Shown: positions 44,317-57,172, counted from the stretch's first letter. The stretch is DNA of 64,000 nt from Heracleum sosnowskyi (GCA_030848705.1 JAUIZM010000156.1:1-64000), one strand, 5' to 3'. Made by a program: numbers and translations. The notes: generated by a model from the sequence alone, not told the origin.

Positions 44317-46584
44317 CACGTGACAAAAAAATCGGAAGAAAAATGTCGGGAACCTCGTTTTTTGAGCGCGTGAAAATGCCAGTGGAACCAGTTTTTGGCC
44401 AAAAAGTGGGTTTTTGCCCATTTTCGGGGGTCGAAAAAACCCATTTCCAGAAATGAAATTTCGCGTTTTTTCGTCCGTACGTCCATTTTTTACCTCTATT
44501 TTAGCACGTGACAAAAAAAATCGGAAGAAAAATGTCGGGAACCTCGTTTTTTGAGCGCGTGAAAATGCCAGTGAAACCATTTTTGGGCCAAAAAGTGGGT
44601 TTTTTCCCATTTTCGGGGGTCGAAAAAACCCATTTCCGGAAATGAAATTTCACTTTTTTTGGTCTGTACGTCCATTTTGTACCTCTATTTTAGCACGTGA
44701 CAAAAAAAATCGGAAGAAAAATGTCGGGAACCTCGTTTTTTGAGCGGGTGAAAATGCGAGTGAAACCATTTTTGGGCCAAAAAGTGGGTTTTTTCCCATT
44801 TTCGGGGGTCGAAAAAACCCATTTCCGGAAATGAAATTTTGCTTTTTTTGGTCCGTACGTCCATTTTGTACCTCTATTTTAGCACGTGACAAAAAAAATC
44901 GGAAGAAAAATGTCGGGAACCTCATTTTTTGAGCGGGTGAAAATGCCAGTGAAACCAGTTTTTGGCCAAAAAGTGGGTTTTTTCCCATTTTCGGGGGTCG
45001 AAAAAACCCATTTCCGGAAATGAAATTTGGCGTTTTTTGGTCCGTACGTCCATTTTTTACCTCTATTTTAGCACGTGACAAAAAAAATCGGAAGAAAAAT
45101 GTCGGGAACCTCGTTTTTTGAGCGCGTGAAAATGCCAGTGAAACCATTTTTGGGCCAAAAAGTGGGTTTTTTCCCATTTTCGGGGGTCGAAAAAACCCAT
45201 TTCCGGAAATGAAATTTCACTTTTTTTGGTCCGTACGTCCATGTTGTACCTCTATTTTAGCACGTGACAAAAAAAATCGGAATAAAAACGTCGGGAACCT
45301 CGTTTTTTGAGCGGGTGAAAATGCCAGTGGAACCAGTTTTTGGCCAAAAAGTGGGTTTTTTCCCATTTTCGGGGGTCGAAAAAACCCATTTCCGGAAATG
45401 AAATTTGGCGTTTTTTGGTCCGTACGTCCATTTTGTACCTCTATTTTAGCACGTGACAAAAAAAATCGGAATAAAAATGTCGGGAACCTCGTTTTTTGAG
45501 CGCGTTAAAATGCCAGTGAAACCAGTTTTGGGCCAAAAAGTGGGTTTTTTCCCATTTTCGGGGGTCGAAAAAACCCATTTCCGGAAATGAAATTTCACGT
45601 TTTTTGGTCCGTACGTCCATTTTGTACCTCTATTTTAGCACGTGACAAAAAAAATCGGAAGAAAAATGTCGGGAACCTCGTTTTTTGAGCGGGGTGAAAA
45701 TGCGAGTGAAACCATTTTTGGGCCAAAAAGTGGGTTTTTTCCCATTTTCGGGGGTCGAAAAAACCCATTTCCGGAAATGAAATTTTGCTTTTTTTGGTCC
45801 GTACGTCCATTTTGTACCTCTATTTTAGCACGTGACAAAAAAAATCGGAAGAAAAATGTCGGGAACCTCATTTTTTGAGCGGGTGAAAATGCCAGTGAAA
45901 CCAGTTTTTGGCCAAAAAGTGGGTTTTTTTCCCATTTTCGGGGGTCGAAAAAACCCATTTCCGGAAATGAAATTTCGCGTTTTTTCGTCCGTACGTCCAT
46001 TTTTTACCTCTATTTTAGCACGTGACAAAAAAAATCGGAAGAAAAATGTCGGGAACCTCGTTTTTGAGCGCGTGAAAATGCCAGTGAAACCATTTTTGGG
46101 CCAAAAAGTGGGTTTTTTCCCATTTTCGGGGGTCGAAAAAACCCATTTCCGGAAATGAAATTTCACTTTTTTTGGTCCGTACGTCCATTTTGTACCTCTA
46201 TTTTAGCACGTGACAAAAAAAATCGGAAGAAAAATGTCGGGAACCTCGTTTTTTGAGCGGGTGAAAATGCGAGTGAAACCATTTTTGGGCCAAAAAGTGG
46301 GTTTTTTCCCATTTTCGGGGGTCGAAAAAACCCATTTCCGGAAATGAAATTTTGCTTTTTTTGGTCCGTACGTCCATTTTGTACCTCTATTTTAGCACGT
46401 GACAAAAAAAATCGGAAGAAAAATGTCGGGAACCTCATTTTTTGAGCGGGTGAAAATGCCAGTGAAACCAGTTTTTGGCCAAAAAGTGGGTTTTTTCCCA
46501 TTTTCGGGGGTCGAAAAAACCCATTTCCGGAAATGAAATTTGGCGTTTTTTGGTCCGTACGTCCATTTTTTACTTCTATTTTAG
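44317..46584 (+). repeat. Twelve-monomer composite of P classes
   Basis: The order is P1, P2, P5, P6 (ending TTACCTC), P2, P3 (with GTGGAACC), P4, P5 (GCGGGGTG), P6/P1 hybrid, P2 (CCTCG-T5), P5, P6. The sixth monomer combines AATAAAAACG with the GTGGAACC of P1. Two expected P1 monomers are missing, at the two P6-to-P2 junctions. Confidence 0.8.
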
Positions 46585-47720
46585 CACGTGACAAAAAAAT
46601 CGGAAGAAAAATGTCGGGAACCTCGTTTTTTGAGCGCGTGAAAATGCCAGTGGAACCAGTTTTTGGCCAAAAAGTGGGTTTTTGCCCATTTTCGGGGGTC
46701 GAAAAAACCCATTTCCAGAAATGAAATTTCGCGTTTTTTCGTCCGTACGTCCATTTTTTACCTCTATTTTAGCACGTGACAAAAAAAATCGGAAGAAAAA
46801 TGTCGGGAACCTCGTTTTTTGAGCGCGTGAAAATGCCAGTGAAACCATTTTTGGGCCAAAAAGTGGGTTTTTTCCCATTTTCGGGGGTCGAAAAAACCCA
46901 TTTCCGGAAATGAAATTTCACTTTTTTTGGTCCGTACGTCCATTTTGTACCTCTATTTTAGCACGTGACAAAAAAAAATCGGAATAAAAACGTCGGGAAC
47001 CTCGTTTTTTGAGCGGGTGAAAATGCCAGTGAAACCAGTTTTTGGCCAAAAAGTGGGTTTTTTCCCATTTTCGGGGGTCGAAAAAACCCATTTCCGGAAA
47101 TGAAATTTGGCGTTTTTTGGTCCGTACGTCCATTTTGTACCTCTATTTTAGCACGTGACAAAAAAAAATCGGAATAAAAATGTCGGGAACCTCGTTTTTT
47201 GAGCGCGTTAAAATGCCAGTGAAACCAGTTTTGGGCCAAAAAGTGGGTTTTTTCCCATTTTCGGGGGTCGAAAAAACCCATTTCCGGAAATGAAATTTCA
47301 CGTTTTTTGGTCCGTACGTCCATTTTGTACCTCTATTTTAGCACGTGACAAAAAAAAATCGGAAGAAAAATGTCGGGAACCTCGTTTTTTGAGCGGGTGA
47401 AAATGCGAGAGAAACCATTTTTGGGCCAAAAAGTGGGTTTTTTCCCATTTTCGGGGGTCGAAAAAACCCATTTCCGGAAATGAAATTTTGCTTTTTTTGG
47501 TCCGTACGTCCATTTTGTACCTCTATTTTAGCACGTGACAAAAAAAATCGGAAGAAAAATGTCGGGAACCTCATTTTTTGAGCGGGTGAAAATGCCAGTG
47601 AAACCAGTTTTTGGCCAAAAAGTGGGTTTTTTCCCATTTTCGGGGGTCGAAAAAACCCATTTCCGGAAATGAAATTTGGCGTTTTTTGGTCCGTACGTCC
47701 ATTTTTTACTTCTATTTTAG
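46585..47720 (+). repeat. Hexamer P1-P6, copy 7
   Basis: It matches 43,181-44,316 at an offset of 3,404 bp, including the rare GCGAGAGAAACC in P5. P3, P4 and P5 each start with an A9 tract. Confidence 0.9.
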
Positions 47721-48475
47721 CACGTGACAAAAAAATCGGAAGAAAAATGTCGGGAACCTCGTTTTTTGAGCGCGTGAAAATGCCAGTGGAACCAGTTTTT
47801 GGCCAAAAAGTGGGTTTTTGCCCATTTTCGGGGGTCGAAAAAACCCATTTCCAGAAATGAAATTTCGCGTTTTTTCGTCCGTACGTCCATTTTTTACCTC
47901 TATTTTAGCACGTGACAAAAAAAATCGGAAGAAAAATGTCGGGAACCTCGTTTTTTGAGCGCGTGAAAATGCCAGTGAAACCATTTTTGGGCCAAAAAGT
48001 GGGTTTTTTCCCATTTTCGGGGGTCGAAAAAACCCATTTCCGGAAATGAAATTTCACTTTTTTTGGTCTGTACGTCCATTTTGTACCTCTATTTTAGCAC
48101 GTGACAAAAAAAATCGGAAGAAAAATGTCGGGAACCTCGTTTTTTGAGCGGGTGAAAATGCGAGTGAAACCATTTTTGGGCCAAAAAGTGGGTTTTTTCC
48201 CATTTTCGGGGGTCGAAAAAACCCATTTCCGGAAATGAAATTTTGCTTTTTTTGGTCCGTACGTCCATTTTGTACCTCTATTTTAGCACGTGACAAAAAA
48301 AATCGGAAGAAAAATGTCGGGAACCTCATTTTTTGAGCGGGTGAAAATGCCAGTGAAACCAGTTTTTGGCCAAAAAGTGGGTTTTTTCCCATTTTCGGGG
48401 GTCGAAAAAACCCATTTCCGGAAATGAAATTTGGCGTTTTTTGGTCCGTACGTCCATTTTTTACTTCTATTTTAG
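47721..48475 (+). repeat. Tetramer P1-P2-P5-P6, copy 4
   Basis: It matches 44,317 onwards, including GGTCTG at the end of P2 (48,066). Confidence 0.9.
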
Positions 48476-49419
48476 CACGTGACAAAAAAATCGGTAGAAA
48501 AATGTCGGGAACCTCGTTTTTTGAGCGCGTGAAAATGCCAGTGGAACCAGTTTTTGGCCAAAAAGTGGGTTTTTGCCCATTTTCGGGGGTCGAAAAAACC
48601 CATTTCCAGAAATGAAATTTCGCGTTTTTTCCTCCGTACGTCCATTTTTTACCTCTATTTTAGCACGTGACAAAAAAAATCGGAAGAAAAATGTCGGGAA
48701 CCTCGTTTTTTGAGCGCGTGAAAATGCCAGTGAAACCATTTTTGGGCCAAAAAGTGGGTTTTTTCCCATTTTCGGGGGTCGAAAAAACCCATTTCCGGAA
48801 ATGAAATTTCACTTTTTTTGGTCCGTACGTCCATTTTGTACCTCTATTTTAGCACGTGACAAAAAAAATCGGAATAAAAACGTCGGGAACCTCGTTTTTT
48901 GAGCGGGTGAAAATGCCAGTGAAACCAGTTTTTGGCCAAAAAGTGGGTTTTTTCCCATTTTCGGGGGTCGAAAAAACCCATTTCCGGAAATGAAATTTCA
49001 CTTTTTTTGGTCCGTACGTCCATTTTGTACCTCTATTTTAGCACGTGACAAAAAAAATCGGAAGAAAAATGTCGGGAACCTCGTTTTTTGAGCGGGTGAA
49101 AATGCGAGTGAAACCATTTTTGGGCCAAAAAGTGGGTTTTTTCCCATTTTCGGGGGTCGAAAAAACCCATTTCCGGAAATGAAATTTTGCTTTTTTTGGT
49201 CCGTACGTCCATTTTGTACCTCTATTTTAGCACGTGACAAAAAAAATCGGAAGAAAAATGTCGGGAACCTCATTTTTTGAGCGGGTGAAAATGCCAGTGA
49301 AACCAGTTTTTGGCCAAAAAGTGGGTTTTTTCCCATTTTCGGGGGTCGAAAAAACCCATTTCCGGAAATGAAATTTGGCGTTTTTTGGTCCGTACGTCCA
49401 TTTTTTACTTCTATTTTAG
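48476..49419 (+). repeat. Pentamer P1, P2, P3/P2 hybrid, P5, P6
   Basis: The third monomer has the left side of P3 (AATAAAAACG, GCGGGTG) and the CAC tail of P2, and P4 is absent. P1 has ATCGGTAG and TTCCTCCG private changes. Confidence 0.85.
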
Positions 49420-50552
49420 CACGTGACAAAAAAATCGGAAGAAAAATGTCGGGAACCTCGTTTTTTGAGCGCGTGAAAATGCCAGTGGAACCAGTTTTTG
49501 GCCAAAAAGTGGGTTTTTGCCCATTTTCGGGGGTCGAAAAAACCCATTTCCAGAAATGAAATTTCACGTTTTTTCGTCCGTACGTCCATTTTTTACCTCT
49601 ATTTTAGCACGTGACAAAAAAAATCGGAAGAAAAATGTCGGGAACCTCGTTTTTTGAGCGCGTGAAAATGCCAGTGAAACCATTTTTGGGCCAAAAAGTG
49701 AGTTTTTTCCCATTTTCGGGGGTCGAAAAAACCCATTTCCGGAAATGAAATTTCACTTTTTTTGGTCCGTACGTCCATTTTGTACCTCTATTTTAGCACG
49801 TGACAAAAAAAATCGTAATAAAAACGTCGGGAACCTCGTTTTTTGAGCGGGTGAAAATGCCAGTGAAACCAGTTTTTGGCCAAAAAGTGGGTTTTTTCCC
49901 ATTTTTGGGGGTCGAAAAAACCCATTTCCGGAAATGAAATTTGGCGTTTTTTGGTCCGTACGTCCATTTTGTACCTCTATTTTAGCACGTGACAAAAAAA
50001 ATCGGAATAAAAATGTCGGGAACCTCGTTTTTTGAGCGCGTTAAAATGCCAGTGAAACCAGTTTTGGGCCAAAAAGTGGGTTTTTTCCCATTTTCGGGGG
50101 TCGAAAAAACCCATTTCCGGAAATGAAATTTCACGTTTTTTGGTCCGTACGTCCATTTTGTACCTCTATTTTAGCACGTGACAAAAAAAATCGGAAGAAA
50201 AATGTCGGGAACCTCGTTTTTTGAGCGGGTGAAAATGCGAGTGAAACCATTTTTGGGCCAAAAAGTGGGTTTTTTCCCATTTTCGGGGGTCGAAAAAACC
50301 CATTTCCGGAAATGAAATTTTGCTTTTTTTGGTCCGTACGTCCATTTTGTACCTCTATTTTAGCACGTGACAAAAAAAATCGGAAGAAAAATGTCGGGAA
50401 CCTCATTTTTTGAGCGGGTGAAAATGCCAGTGAAACCAGTTTTTGGCCAAAAAGTGGGTTTTTTCCCATTTTCGGGGGTCGAAAAAACCCATTTCCGGAA
50501 ATGAAATTTGGCGTTTTTTGGTCCGTACGTCCATTTTTTACTTCTATTTTAG
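49420..50552 (+). repeat. Hexamer P1-P6, copy 8
   Basis: All six classes are present. P1 has a CACG tail (as at 39,779), P2 has AAGTGAG and P3 has ATCGTAATAAAAACG. Confidence 0.9.
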
Positions 50553-51686
50553 CACGTGACAAAAAAATCGGAAGAAAAATGTCGGGAACCTCGTTTTTTG
50601 AGCGCGTGAAAATGCCAGTGGAACCAGTTTTTGGCCAAAAAGTGGGTTTTTGCCCATTTTCGGGGGTCGAAAAAACCCATTTCCAGAAATGAAATTTCGC
50701 GTTTTTTCGTCCGTACGTCCATTTTTTAACTCTATTTTAGCACGTGACAAAAAAAATCGGAAGAAAAATGTCGGGAACCCTCGTTTTTTGAGCGCGTGAA
50801 AATGCCAGTGAAACCATTTTTGGGCCAAAAAGTGGGTTTTTCCCATTTTCGGGGGTCGAAAAAAACCATTTCCGGAAATGAAATTTCACTTTTTTTGGTC
50901 CGTACGTCATTTTGTACCTCTATTTTAGCACGTGACAAAAAAAATCGGAATAAAAACGTCGGGAACCTCGTTTTTTGAGCGGGTGAAAATGCCAGTGAAA
51001 CCAGTTTTTGGCCAAAAAGTGGGTTTTTTCCCATTTTCGGGGGTCGAAAAAACCCATTTCCGGAAATGAAATTTGGCGTTTTTTGGTCCGTACGTCCATT
51101 TTGTACCTCTATTTTAGCACGTGACAAAAAAAATCGGAATAAAAATGTCGGGAACCTCGTTTTTTGAGCGCGTGAAAATGCCAGTGAAACCAGTTTTGGG
51201 CCAAAAAGTGGGTTTTTTCCCATTTTCGGGGGTCGAAAAAACCCATTTCCGGAAATGAAATTTCACGTTTTCTGGTCCGTACGTCCATTTTGTACCTCTA
51301 TTTTAGCACGTGACAAAAACAATCGGAAGAAAAATGTCGGAACCTCCGTTTTTTGAGCGGGTGAAAATGCGAGTGAAACCATTTTTGGGCCAAAAAGTGG
51401 GTTTTTTCCCATTTTCGGGGGTCGAAAAAACCCATTTCCGGAAATGAAATTTTGCTTTTTTTGGTCCGTACGTCCATTTTGTACCTCTATTTTAGCACGT
51501 GACAAAAAAAAATCGGAAGAAAAATGTCGGGAACCTCATTTTTTGAGCGGGTGAAAATGCCAGTGAAACCAGTTTTTGGCCAAAAAGTGGGTTTTTTCCC
51601 CATTTTTGGGGGTCGAAAAAACCCATTTCCGGAAATGAAATTTGGCGTTTTTTGGTCCGTACGTCCATTTTTTACTTCTATTTTAG
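50553..51686 (+). repeat. Hexamer P1-P6, copy 9, with many small indels
   Basis: The class order is intact. P4 reads GCGCGTG and CACG-TTTTC, and P5 has ACAAAAACAATCGG. Indels include AACCCTCG (50,777), CGTCATTTTG (50,907) and GTCGGAACCTCCG (51,337). The corresponding copy at 54,906-56,039 lacks these indels. Confidence 0.85.
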
Positions 51687-52823
51687 CACGTGACAAAAAA
51701 AATCGGAAGAAAAATGTCGGGAACCTCGTTTTTTGAGCGCGTGAAAATGCCAGTGGAACCAGTTTTTGGCCAAAAAGTGGGTTTTTGCCCATTTTTCGGG
51801 GGTCGAAAAAACCCATTTCCAGAAATGAAATTTCGCGTTTTTTTCGTCCGTACGTCCATTTTTTACCTCTATTTTTAGCACGTGACAAAAAAAATCGGAA
51901 GAAAAATGTCGGGAACCTCGTTTTTTGAGCGCGTGAAAATGCCAGTGAAACCATTTTTGGGCCAAAAAGTGGGTTTTTTCCCATTTTCGGGGGTCGAAAA
52001 AACCCATTTCCGGAAATGAAATTTCACTTTTTTTGGTCCGTACGTCCATTTTGTACCTCTATTTTAGCACGTGACAAAAAAAATCGGAATAAAAACGTCG
52101 GGATCCTCGTTTTTTGAGGCGGGTGAAAATGCCAGTGAAACCAGTTTTTGGCCAAAAAGTGGGTTTTTTCCCATTTTCGGGGGTCGAAAAAACCCATTTC
52201 CGGAAATGAAATTTGGCGTTTTTTGGTCCGTACGTCCATTTTGTACCTCTATTTTAGCACGTGACAAAAAAAATCGAATAAAAATGTCGGGAACCTCGTT
52301 TTTTGAGCGCGTGAAAATGCCAGTGAAACCAGTTTTGGGCCAAAAAGTGGGTTTTTTCCCATTTTCGGGGGTCGAAAAAACCCATTTCGGAAATGAAATT
52401 TCACGTTTTCTGGTCCGTACGTCCATTTTGTACCTCTATTTTAGCACGTGACAAAAAAAAATCGGAAGAAAAATGTCGGGAACCTCGTTTTTGAGCGGGT
52501 GAAAATGCGAGTGAAACCATTTTTGGGCCAAAAAGTGGGTTTTTTCCCCATTTTCGGGGGTCGAAAAAACCCATTTCCGGAAATGAAATTTTGCTTTTTT
52601 TGGTCCGTACGTCCATTTTGTACCTCTATTTTAGCACGTGACAAAAAAAATCGGAAGAAAAATGTCGGGAACCTCATTTTTTGAGCGGGTGAAAATGCCA
52701 GTGAAACCAGTTTTTGGCCAAAAAGTGGGTTTTTGCCCATTTTCGGGGGTCGAAAAAACCCATTTCCGGAAATGAAATTTCACTTTTTTTGGTCCGTACG
52801 TCCATTTTGTACCTCTATTTTAG
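51687..52823 (+). repeat. Hexamer P1-P6 ending in a hybrid, with many small indels
   Basis: P1-P5 are recognisable. The last monomer is P6 on the left (CCTCA) with TTTTTGCCC and a CAC tail on the right, and leads into R5. Unusual spellings include GGGATCCTCG and GAGGCGGG (52,101-52,124), ATCGAATAAAAATG (52,273) and CATTTCGGAAATG (52,384), which has lost one C of the palindrome. Confidence 0.8.
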
Positions 52824-54336
52824 CACGTGACAAAACAAATCGGAAGAAAAATTTCGGGAACCTCGTTTTTTGAGCGGGTGAAAATGCCAGTGAAACCAGT
52901 TTTTGGCCAAAAAGTGGGTTTTTTTCCCATTTTCGGGGGTCGAAAAAACCCATTTCGGAAATGAAATTTCGCGTTTTTTGGTCCGTACGTCCATTTTTTA
53001 CCTCTATTTTAGTACGTGACAAAAAAAATCGGAAGAAAAATGTAGGGAACCTCGTTTTTTGAGCGCGTTAAAATGCCAGTGAAACCAGTTTTGGGCCAAA
53101 AAAGTGGGGTTTTTTCCCCATTTTCGGGGGTCGAAAAAACCCATTTCCGGAAATGAAATTCGCGTTTTTTGGTCCGTACGTCCATTTTGTACCTCTATTT
53201 TAGCACGTGACAAAAAAATCGGAAGAAAAATGTCGAGAACCTCGTTTTTTGAGCGCGTGAAAATGCAAGTGAAACCATTTTTGGGCCAAAAAGTGGGTTT
53301 TTTCCCATTTTCGGGGGTCGAAAAAACCCATTTCCGGAAATGAAATTTCGCTTTTTTTGGTCCGTACGTCCATTTTGTACCTCTATTTTAGCACGGGACA
53401 AAAAAAATCGGAAGAAAAATGTCGGTAACCTCGTTTTTTGAGCGGGTGAAAATGCCAGTGAAACCAGTTTTTGGCCAAAAAGTGGGTTTTTTCCCATTTT
53501 CGGGGGTCGAAAAAACCCATTTCCGGAAATGAAATTTGGCGTTTTTTGGTCCGTACGTCCATTTTTTACTTCTATTTTAGCACGTGACAAAAAAATCGGA
53601 AGAAAAATGTCGGGAACCTCGTTTTTTGAGCGCGTGAAAATGCCAGTGGAACCAGTTTTTGGCCAAAAAGTGGGTTTTTGCCCATTTTCGGGGGTCGAAA
53701 AAACCCATTTCCACAAATGAAATTTCGCGTTTTTTCGTCCGTACGTCCATTTTTTACCTCTATTTTAGCACGTGACAAAAAAAATCGGAAGAAAAATGTC
53801 GGGAACCTCGTTTTTTGAGCGCGTGAAAATGCCAGTGAAACCATTTTTGGGCCAAAAAGTGGGTTTTTGCCCATTTTCGGGGGTCGAAAAAACCCATTTC
53901 CGGAAATGAAATTTCACTTTTTTTGGTCCGTACATCCATTTTGTACCTCTATTTTAGCACGTGACAAAAAAAATCGGAATAAAAACATCGGGAACCTCGT
54001 TTTTTGAGCGGGTGAAAATGCCAGTGAAACCAGTTTTTGGCCAAAAAGTGGGTTTTTTCCCATTTTCGGGGGTCGAAAAAACCCATTTCCGGAAATGAAA
54101 TTTGGCGTTTTTTTGGTCCGTACGTCCATTTTGTACCTCTATTTTAGCACGTGACAAAAAAAATCGGAATAAAAATGTCGGGAACCTCGTTTTTTGAGCG
54201 CGTGAAAATGCCAGTGAAACCAATTTTGGGCCAAAAAGTGGGTTTTTTCCCATTTTCGGGGGTCGAAAAAACCCATTTCCGGAAATGAAATTTCACTTTT
54301 TTTGGTCTGTACGTCCATTTTGTACCTCTATTTTAG
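52824..54336 (+). repeat. Octamer R5-R8, R1-R4, variant form
   Basis: The eight monomers follow the octamer order in rotated phase. Markers of this variant are AATTTCGGG in R5, TACGTG opening R6, GTCGAG and GCAAGTG in R7, CACGGG opening R8, CCACAAATG in R1, CCGTACATCC in R2, AAACATCGGG in R3 and GGTCTG in R4. Similar octamers occur at 57,173 and, inside the duplicate, from about 60,952. Confidence 0.85.
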
Positions 54337-54905
54337 CACGTGACAAAACAAACCGGAAGAAAAATTTCGGGAACCTCGTTTTTTGAGCGGGTGAAAATGC
54401 CAGTGAAACCAGTTTTTGGCCAAAAAGTGGGTTTTTTTTCCCATTTTCGGGGGTCGAAAAAACCCATTTCCGGAAATGAAATTTCGCGTTTTTTGGTCCG
54501 TACGTCCATTTTTTACCTCTATTTTAGTACGTGACAAAAAAAATCGGAAGAAAAATGTAGGGAACCTCGTTTTTTGAGCGCGTTAAAATGCCAGTGAAAC
54601 CAGTTTTGGGCCAAAAAGTGGGTTTTTTCCCATTTTCGGGGGTCGAAAAAACCCATTTCCGGAAATGAAATTTTGCTTTTTTTGGTCCGTACGTCCATTT
54701 TGTACCTCTATTTTAGCACGTGACAAAAAAAATCGGAAGAAAAATGTCGGGAACCTCATTTTTTGAGCGGGTGAAAATGCCAGTGAAACCAGTTTTTGGC
54801 CAAAAAGTGGGTTTTTTCCCATTTTCGGGGGTCGAAAAAACCCATTTCCGGAAATGAAATTTGGCGTTTTTTGGTCCGTACGTCCATTTTTTACTTCTAT
54901 TTTAG
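54337..54905 (+). repeat. R5, R6/P5 hybrid, P6
   Basis: R5 has ACAAAACAAACCGG and a T8 run. The next monomer is R6 on the left (TACGTG or GTAGGG) and P5 on the right (TTTTGC tail). It returns the array to the P order and closes the 4.35-kb duplicated unit. Confidence 0.8.
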
Positions 54906-56039
54906 CACGTGACAAAAAAATCGGAAGAAAAATGTCGGGAACCTCGTTTTTTGAGCGCGTGAAAATGCCAGTGGAACCAGTTTTTGGCCAAAAAGTGGGT
55001 TTTTGCCCATTTTCGGGGGTAGAAAAAACCCATTTCCAGAAATGAAATTTCGCGTTTTTTTCGTCCGTACGTCCATTTTTTAACTCTATTTTAGCACGTG
55101 ACAAAAAAAATCGGAAGAAAAATGTCGGGAACCTCGTTTTTTGAGCGCGTGAAAATGCCAGTGAAACCATTTTTGGGCCAAAAAGTGGGTTTTTTCCCAT
55201 TTTCGGGGGTCGAAAAAACCCATTTCCGGAAATGAAATTTCACTTTTTTTGGTCCGTACGTCCATTTTGTACCTCTATTTTAGCACGTGACAAAAAAAAT
55301 CGGAATAAAAACGTCGGGAACCTCGTTTTTTGAGCGGGTGAAAATGCCAGTGAAACCAGTTTTTGGCCAAAAAGTGGGTTTTTTCCCATTTTCGGGGGTC
55401 GAAAAAACCCATTTCCGGAAATGAAATTTGGCGTTTTTTGGTCCGTACGTCCATTTTGTACCTCTATTTTAGCACGTGACAAAAAAAATCGGAATAAAAA
55501 TGTCGGGAACCTCGTTTTTTGAGCGCGTGAAAATGCCAGTGAAACCAGTTTTGGGCCAAAAAGTGGGTTTTTTCCCATTTTCGGGGGTCGAAAAAACCCA
55601 TTTCCGGAAATGAAATTTCACGTTTTCTGGTCCGTACGTCCATTTTGTACCTCTATTTTAGCACGTGACAAAAACAATCGGAAGAAAAATGTCGGGAACC
55701 TCGTTTTTTGAGCGGGTGAAAATGCGAGTGAAACCATTTTTGGGCCAAAAAGTGGGTTTTTTCCCATTTTCGGGGGTCGAAAAAACCCATTTCCGGAAAT
55801 GAAATTTTGCTTTTTTTGGTCCGTACGTCCATTTTGTACCTCTATTTTAGCACGTGACAAAAAAAATCGGAAGAAAAATGTCGGGAACCTCATTTTTTGA
55901 GCGGGTGAAAATGCCAGTGAAACCAGTTTTTGGCCAAAAAGTGGGTTTTTTCCCATTTTTGGGGGTCGAAAAAACCCATTTCCGGAAATGAAATTTGGCG
56001 TTTTTTGGTCCGTACGTCCATTTTTTACTTCTATTTTAG
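54906..56039 (+). repeat. Hexamer P1-P6, copy 10
   Basis: It is the clean counterpart of 50,553-51,686. It keeps P4 with GCGCGTG and CACG-TTTTC, and P5 with ACAAAAACAA. P1 has GGGTAGAAAAAACC near 55,020, and TTAACTC is shared with 50,730. Confidence 0.9.
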
Positions 56040-57172
56040 CACGTGACAAAAAAATCGGAAGAAAAATGTCGGGAACCTCGTTTTTTGAGCGCGTGAAAAT
56101 GCCAGTGGAACCAGTTTTTGGCCAAAAAGTGGGTTTTTGCCCATTTTCGGGGGTCGAAAAAACCCATTTCCAGAAATGAAATTTCGTGTTTTTTCGTCCG
56201 TACGTCCATTTTTTACCTCTATTTTAGCACGTGACAAAAAAAATCGGAAGAAAAATGTCGGGAACCTCGTTTTTTGAGCGCGTGAAAATGCCAGTGAAAC
56301 CATTTTTGGGCCAAAAAGTGGGTTTTTTCCCATTTTCGGGGGTCGAAAAAACCCATTTCCGGAAATGAAATTTCACTTTTTTTGGTCCGTACGTCCATTT
56401 TGTACCTCTATTTTAGCACGTGACAAAAAAAATCGGAATAAAAACGTCGGGAACCTCGTTTTTTGAGCGGGTGAAAATGCCAGTGAAACCAGTTTTTGGC
56501 CAAAAAGTGGGTTTTTTCCCATTTTCGGGGGTCGAAAAAACCCATTTCCGGAAATGAAATTTGGCGTTTTTTGGTCCGTACGTCCATTTTGTACCTCTAT
56601 TTTAGCACGTGACAAAAAAAATCGGAATAAAAATGTCGGGAACCTCGTTTTTTGAGCGCGTGAAAATGCCAGTGAAACCAGTTTTGGGCCAAAAAGTGGG
56701 TTTTTTCCCATTTTCGGGGGTCGAAAAAACCCATTTCCGGAAATGAAATTTCACGTTTTCTGGTCCGTACGTCCATTTTGTACCTCTATTTTAGCACGTG
56801 ACAAAAAAAATCGGAAGAAAAATGTCGGGAACCTCGTTTTTTGAGCGGGTGAAAATGCGAGTGAAACCATTTTTGGGCCAAAAAGTGGGTTTTTTCCCAT
56901 TTTCGGGGGTCGAAAAAACCCATTTCCGGAAATGAAATTTTGCTTTTTTTGGTCCGTACGTCCATTTTGTACCTCTATTTTAGCACGTGACAAAAAAAAT
57001 CGGAAGAAAAATGTCGGGAACCTCATTTTTTGAGCGGGTGAAAATGCCAGTGAAACCAGTTTTTGGCCAAAAAGTGGGTTTTTGCCCATTTTCGGGGGTC
57101 GAAAAAACCCATTTCCGGAATTGAAATTTCACTTTTTTTGGTCCGTACGTCCATTTTGTACCTCTATTTTAG
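56040..57172 (+). repeat. Hexamer P1-P6 ending in a hybrid, clean copy
   Basis: It is the counterpart of 51,687-52,823 without its indels. The last monomer has GGAATTGAAATTTCAC, a private change shared with 60,898. Confidence 0.9.

Noticed and set aside
50700..53220. A distinct older satellite subfamily
   Set aside because: The class order and diagnostic sites match the copy about 4.35 kb downstream; only scattered small indels differ, so decay or consensus error is a simpler reading.
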